Assembly (NCBI GenBank): GCA_035358315.1
Contig: DAOPPB010000020.1
Span: forward strand, 1 to 9,422
Direction of reading: 5' to 3'
Source: JAAZNV01 sp035358315
GTDB taxonomy: Bacteria > Patescibacteriota > WWE3 > UBA101185 > UBA10185
DNA: 9,422 nucleotides
Position 1 is the stretch's first letter. Each line of letters opens with the position of its first letter. Shown here piece by piece: positions 6,159-9,422 of this stretch. Below the pieces are notes generated by a model. It was not told the DNA's origin. It did no database searches and worked only from the letters and a program-made list of their open reading frames with translations. The translations under genes were made by a program, and so were the position numbers.

Positions 6159-7090
6159 AAACTCATGTTCTTCAGTCCGGGCTTTGGGAGAAATTTAAAA
6201 ACGATTACGGCACTTCGGCTGTAAGAGTAGGAAAAATTCTCTATACAAAACATAAAATACCGTTTTCAAATTATTATTACGGTTATTGCGCCCGGGTAAA
6301 CCCTTTTGACATTGATTTTGAAGCGCTGGAAAAATCTTTGAAAGAGAACAACTGCGTTGCTGTTCATTTTGATGTTCCTAATGTTACAAAAGATGATGAA
6401 AACGCTGAAAAAGCTGAAGAAATACTGAAAAAAAGGTGTGTCAGATCACGCCGGGAGGAGTTTGCAAAAGGGAATTTTTTGTTGGATTTAACAAAAAGCG
6501 AGGAAGAACTTTTGGCAGGAATGCACAGGAAGCATAGATACAATATAGGTTTAGCTCAAAGAAGGGGAGTTACGGTAAGAGAAAGCACAGACGATCCGGA
6601 TTTTGATATTTTTTATGACCTTTACGCAGAGACAGCTAAGAGGCAAAGGTTTTTCGGCCGTTCAAAAAATTATCTGGAAAAAGTCTGGAAAACTTTCAGA
6701 GAAGAAAATTCTTCGTTTCTTTTAATAGCCGAACATGAGGGGGAGCCGCTTTCGGCCTGGATGCTTCTAACTTACGAGAAAGTTTTATATTACCCTTATG
6801 GCGGCTCCACCGAAAGAGATAAAAATCTTCAGTCAAGCTGTCTTTTGGGTTGGGAAGCCATTAAATTTGGAAAAAAGATGGGATGCGAATTATTTGATAT
6901 GTGGGGAGCGGCAGAGGATATGAGTAATAAAAGTGATCAATATTACGGATTTTCGGTTTTCAAACAAAAGTTCGGGGCCAAACATGTAACCTACATAAAT
7001 TCTTATGACTTTGTGATAAACGAACCTGTTTATAAAATGTTCACCGTTGCAAATGATGTAAGGTGGAAACTTCTGAATATTCTGAAATGA
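6155..7090 (+). CDS. FemAB/FemX-like aminoacyltransferase (peptidoglycan bridge formation), first copy
   Basis: This 311-residue protein belongs to the FemXAB family, double-GNAT-fold enzymes that use aminoacyl-tRNA to add amino acids to the side chain of the peptidoglycan precursor lipid II at the inner membrane face. Family landmarks are an N-terminal LQSGLWEKFK (6-15), DLTKSEEEL (111-119), HRKHRYNIGLAQRRGV (124-139), YYPYGGSTERDKNLQSS (212-228), LLGWEAIKFGKKMGCELFDMWG (230-251, the tRNA/peptide side GNAT core) and GFSVFKQKFG (265-274). The length and the absence of a long coiled-coil arm resemble Weissella FemX more than staphylococcal FemA. The amino acid transferred cannot be predicted; some relatives act on other acceptors. 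The ATG at 6155 follows a -10 element by 6 nt. The stop overlaps the start of the second copy (ATGA), showing a tight operon. Confidence 0.9.
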   Translation: MKTHVLQSGLWEKFKNDYGTSAVRVGKILYTKHKIPFSNYYYGYCARVNPFDIDFEALEKSLKENNCVAVHFDVPNVTKDDENAEKAEEILKKRCVRSRREEFAKGNFLLDLTKSEEELLAGMHRKHRYNIGLAQRRGVTVRESTDDPDFDIFYDLYAETAKRQRFFGRSKNYLEKVWKTFREENSSFLLIAEHEGEPLSAWMLLTYEKVLYYPYGGSTERDKNLQSSCLLGWEAIKFGKKMGCELFDMWGAAEDMSNKSDQYYGFSVFKQKFGAKHVTYINSYDFVINEPVYKMFTVANDVRWKLLNILK

Positions 7091-7989
7091 AACCGGAAAC
7101 CGATATAAGACAAAGTGATAAATGGGCACAATATCTTGAAACACTGGGTTGGAAGTCTCATAGAACAAGTAGCGGAGTTAACATTTACTACAGAAAAACA
7201 TTTTTGGGAGGCGTGGTAAAAATTCAGAAACCCTCGTTTATAACGGATGCTGATATTGAGGAGATAGAGAAGTTTTGTAAAAGTTGTAGGCCCATTTTCA
7301 TAAAAATAGAGCCCTTTATCGGGCAGGATGTTTCCGTTTTGGAAAAAAGAGGATACAAACCGAGCGACGAGCCCCTGACCCCTCCTTCCACAAGTTATAT
7401 TGACCTCACAAAATCCGAAGAAGAGCTTTGGAAAAACATTTCACGCAGCGGAAGGTATTCTATAAGAAAGGCCGAAAAGATGGGGACAATTACAAGATTT
7501 TATCAAAATCCCCCCGAGGAAAAATTAAATTTATATTTTGAAATAGTCCGTGCCACTGGAAGAAGAAAGCATTTCTACACCCTGCCGATAGGAGACCTCA
7601 AGGTTAAGGTTAAAGTTTTTGGAAAGGATTCCCATCTGGCGTTATCTTTTGATCAGGACGGGAATCTTTTAGGGGGGAAGTTCTTTCTTTGTCATAATGA
7701 CATGGTTCTGTACTCCACCGCCGGCACTTCAGACATTGGGCTAAAAACTGAAGCTGGGTATGAACTTTTGTGGAAGTCAATTTTGTATTTTAAGGGTTTG
7801 GGCTATAAATTATTGGATTTGGAAGGTATATATGATTCAAGATTTGAACACGTTACAAAAAATTGGGGAGGTTTTTCTCTTTTTAAGGAAAAGTTCGGGG
7901 GAGAGAGGATAGAGTTTCCCTATCCTTATATTAAATACTTTAATCCGTTTTTCAGATTTTTATCCAAGTTCTCTGAGCTGTCTTTATGA
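7087..7989 (+). CDS. FemAB/FemX-like aminoacyltransferase, second tandem copy
   Basis: This is a 300-residue paralogue of the preceding gene. With numbering from the ATG at 7087, it has IRQSDKWAQYLETLGW near the N-terminus, DLTKSEEEL (106-114, identical to copy one), SGRYSIRKAEKMG (121-133), GYKLLDLEG in place of GCELFDMWG, and GFSLFKEKFGG (262-272). The copy-one motif YYPYGGS is degenerate here (LYSTAGTSD), so acceptor or tRNA choice probably differs. Two such enzymes in series often add successive residues of an interpeptide bridge; this is inference. The ATG at 7087 overlaps the previous stop by 4 nt (ATGA). A GTG at 7063 would give 308 residues but lacks a ribosome binding site and adds no conserved sequence, so 7087 is preferred. 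A terminator follows 5 bp after the stop. Confidence 0.88.
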   Translation: MKPETDIRQSDKWAQYLETLGWKSHRTSSGVNIYYRKTFLGGVVKIQKPSFITDADIEEIEKFCKSCRPIFIKIEPFIGQDVSVLEKRGYKPSDEPLTPPSTSYIDLTKSEEELWKNISRSGRYSIRKAEKMGTITRFYQNPPEEKLNLYFEIVRATGRRKHFYTLPIGDLKVKVKVFGKDSHLALSFDQDGNLLGGKFFLCHNDMVLYSTAGTSDIGLKTEAGYELLWKSILYFKGLGYKLLDLEGIYDSRFEHVTKNWGGFSLFKEKFGGERIEFPYPYIKYFNPFFRFLSKFSELSL

Positions 7990-7994
7990 CTTAT

Positions 7995-8029
7995 CCGGAT
8001 TTAAGTTAAGACTAAAATCCGGTTTTTTT
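7995..8029 (+). terminator. Rho-independent terminator after the femAB-like pair
   Basis: The 8-bp stem CCGGATTT (7995-8002) / AAATCCGG (8015-8022) is extended past one mismatch by AGT/ACT around a TAAG loop, and is followed by seven T (8023-8029). The T run is on one side only, so it serves the + strand and not the convergent helicase-nuclease. Confidence 0.9.
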
Positions 8030-8087
8030 AGATCTTTGGTTTTTGTGAAATTTTCCAAAACTTACGGAATCTGATTCTCTCTCCTTA

Positions 8088-8187
8088 NNNNNNNNNNNNN
8101 NNNNNNNNNNNNNNNNNNNNNNNNNNNNNNNNNNNNNNNNNNNNNNNNNNNNNNNNNNNNNNNNNNNNNNNNNNNNNNNNNNNNNNN
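8088..8187. other. Scaffold gap of exactly 100 N
   Basis: One hundred N separate two contigs; the round number is a placeholder, so the true distance is unknown. The left contig ends in TCCTTA and the right contig begins with the same six bases. Open frames drawn through the N run have no meaning. The 58 bases at 8030-8087 before the gap show no gene. Confidence 0.97.
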
Positions 8188-8190
8188 TCC

Positions 8191-9422
8191 TTATCTCCTT
8201 TCGGCGAAAGGACAGATTTCTTTGTAATCGCACCATTCGCAGTCGCGCCCGGGCTTTGGTTCAAAATTACCTTCTTTAATCCCTTCGGCAACTTCTTTTA
8301 TAATTTTTTTCTCTGCGTCTACCTGCTTTTTAGTCCTCTTCGTAGACAACTTTGTTCCAGACTCAACATAGTAAAGACTTAAGATATCCGGTTTTATTTT
8401 TAAAGCTTCGGTTGCGGCCATAGTGTAAATAGTCATCTGAACGTCATCATCAACCTCTTTTTGGGTTTTAGTATTTCCCGTTTTGTAGTCTATTATTTCT
8501 ATTTTTCCATCGGGAAGTTGGTCTATCCTGTCTATTTTTCCGCGAAGCTTTGTGCCGTCTATATCAAGAACGAAGTTTTTTTCTAATCCCAGGTGTTTGA
8601 ACTTTAGACTGCTGTTTTCTTCGTAATATTTTTTCAGAACCTCTTTTCCGTATTCAAACTGGGCTTTTCTGTGTTTTTCATCTTTGTAGCCCAACGGTAT
8701 CCACTTTTTTTCATATATTTTTAGCAACTCATCAAGAGACATTTCTTTTCCGAACATTTTTCTGATGTGAAATTCCTTTAACGTTTCGTGGATAGTTGTT
8801 CCAAAGCTTAAAGCGTGATTCGGGGGGACCGGTATTTTAAGCGTGTAGGAGTATTTGTATCTTAGGGGGCATATCAGATAGTTGTCTATCTGTGAATAGC
8901 TCAAATAGTCCGGCGCTTTTCCCTCTATTTTTATTATTTTCGGATCTCTAAACTTTGTTTCCACTCCGAACAAACCTGATTGCCTGGCTTTTTTCTCTCT
9001 GTCCGTACTTTTTATTTCCTGAATTTTCAGACCTGTTTCCTGGAGGTAGCCGCTAGGAATTGTATCTCTTTTTCCGCCGTAATTTTTTCCCAATGTCATG
9101 AAAAGATATTTTTGAGCTCTTGTCATTCCGACATAAAAAAGTCTTCTTTCCTCCTGAATATGTTCGTTTCCGGTTGGCAAAGTTTCTTTGATTAATTCTT
9201 CCGGAACTTCTATCATATCCCCCTGATTTCTTGTCGGAAATCTTCCGGAAACAAGATTAACCATGAAGACTACAGGAAATTCCAAACCTTTTGAGGCGTG
9301 AACAGTCATAAGGTTTATGGTGTCAATATCCTCAATTTCCGCCTGAGCCGGATTTTCTCCCGCTTCAATAACCATATCCAGATAATCCACCAGATTTACT
9401 ATTGTAGGCATTTCTCCTGTCT
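8191..9422 (-). CDS. UvrD-family helicase fused to RecB/AddB-type PD-(D/E)XK nuclease with Fe-S cysteines, C-terminal part (5' end outside window)
   Basis: This is the C-terminal 409 or so residues of a helicase-nuclease of the kind that processes double-strand breaks (AddAB, AdnAB and related enzymes). The frame is open through the right edge (TGE precedes MPTIVN), so the ATG at 9411 is internal despite AGGAG in front of it. Numbering from that Met, helicase motif V is LMTVHASKGLEFP (34-46) and motif VI is EERRLFYVGMTRAQK (87-101). A linker leads to the nuclease domain: His208 (GTTIHETL), Asp294 (GKIDRID), Asp308-Tyr-Lys310 (IIDYKTG) and Gln325/Tyr329 (QMTIY) form the RecB-type active-site set. 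Cys181 with Cys391, Cys394 and Cys400 (CEWCDYKEIC) matches the four-Cys Fe-S clamp of AddB and Cas4 nucleases. Motif I (ATP binding) would lie upstream of the window. No partner subunit is visible. A free-standing Cas4 is excluded by the helicase motifs. Confidence 0.93.
   Translation of the reverse strand, partial: TGEMPTIVNLVDYLDMVIEAGENPAQAEIEDIDTINLMTVHASKGLEFPVVFMVNLVSGRFPTRNQGDMIEVPEELIKETLPTGNEHIQEERRLFYVGMTRAQKYLFMTLGKNYGGKRDTIPSGYLQETGLKIQEIKSTDREKKARQSGLFGVETKFRDPKIIKIEGKAPDYLSYSQIDNYLICPLRYKYSYTLKIPVPPNHALSFGTTIHETLKEFHIRKMFGKEMSLDELLKIYEKKWIPLGYKDEKHRKAQFEYGKEVLKKYYEENSSLKFKHLGLEKNFVLDIDGTKLRGKIDRIDQLPDGKIEIIDYKTGNTKTQKEVDDDVQMTIYTMAATEALKIKPDILSLYYVESGTKLSTKRTKKQVDAEKKIIKEVAEGIKEGNFEPKPGRDCEWCDYKEICPFAERR

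Noticed and set aside
8067..8077. GAATC-T-GATTC palindrome before the gap, as an operator
   Set aside because: Eleven bases in isolation with no promoter or second copy; expected by chance.
8012..8291. Open frames reading through the N gap on the minus strand
   Set aside because: Most of their codons are N, and they overlap the true end of the helicase-nuclease at 8191. They are artefacts of the gap.
9400..9422. AGGAG followed by ATG at 9411 as a real start of a short nuclease protein
   Set aside because: The frame stays open to the edge, and the protein begins in the middle of a helicase domain just before motif V, so the Met is internal.
1..9422. CRISPR arrays, insertion sequences, tRNA or rRNA genes, attachment sites
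   Set aside because: No regularly spaced short repeats, transposase motifs, terminal inverted repeats or tRNA-like cloverleafs were seen. The only tandem repeat is protein-coding (93-residue units).

Overview
The window looks like a piece of a Patescibacteria (Candidate Phyla Radiation) genome. This is an inference from gene content: tandem FemAB-like ligases, a small-genome RsmA, a very large secreted protease ending in a PDTG-type wall-sorting tail, a membrane-anchored Cys-rich small protein of a kind common in this group, AT-rich and compact spacing, and almost no Shine-Dalgarno sequences. TGA is used as a stop (both femAB-like genes) and is absent inside the frames, so the recoded genetic code of Gracilibacteria/SR1 is unlikely. 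The lineage within the group cannot be settled here.

Layout, left to right. Positions 3-461 (+) are the C-terminal end of a UvrD/PcrA helicase that begins outside the window. Convergent to it, 517-3904 (-) is one very large subtilisin-family (S8) surface protease of about 1128 residues. It is split into two frames at a run of eight G on the minus strand (2373-2380). The Asp, His and oxyanion Asn are in the first frame; the catalytic Ser, three 93-residue Ig-like repeats and the VPDTG wall/membrane anchor are in the second. Directly upstream on the same strand is a 97-aa membrane-anchored Cys-rich protein (3968-4261). Divergent from these is an rsmA-glycosyltransferase pair (4434-5979) with an 11-nt overlap, closed by a strong terminator. 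Next is a femAB-like tandem pair (6155-7989) with an ATGA overlap, closed by a second strong terminator. After a 100-N scaffold gap (8088-8187), the minus strand carries the C-terminal part of a UvrD-family helicase fused to a RecB/AddB-type PD-(D/E)XK nuclease with an Fe-S cysteine set (8191-9422). Its 5' part lies beyond the right edge.

How the genes may work together. The protease, the FemAB-like ligases and the glycosyltransferase all point to the cell envelope, while RsmA is ribosome maturation and the two flanking helicases are DNA repair. No complete new defence or mobile system is visible.

The two most interesting signals are these. First, the G8 tract would switch the protease between full-length and truncated forms by one base, through phase variation, transcript slippage or simply a sequencing error. 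Second, all four transcription-unit-initial genes have a -10-like hexamer ending exactly 6 nt before the start codon, three of them with an extended TGn, which implies leaderless transcripts.
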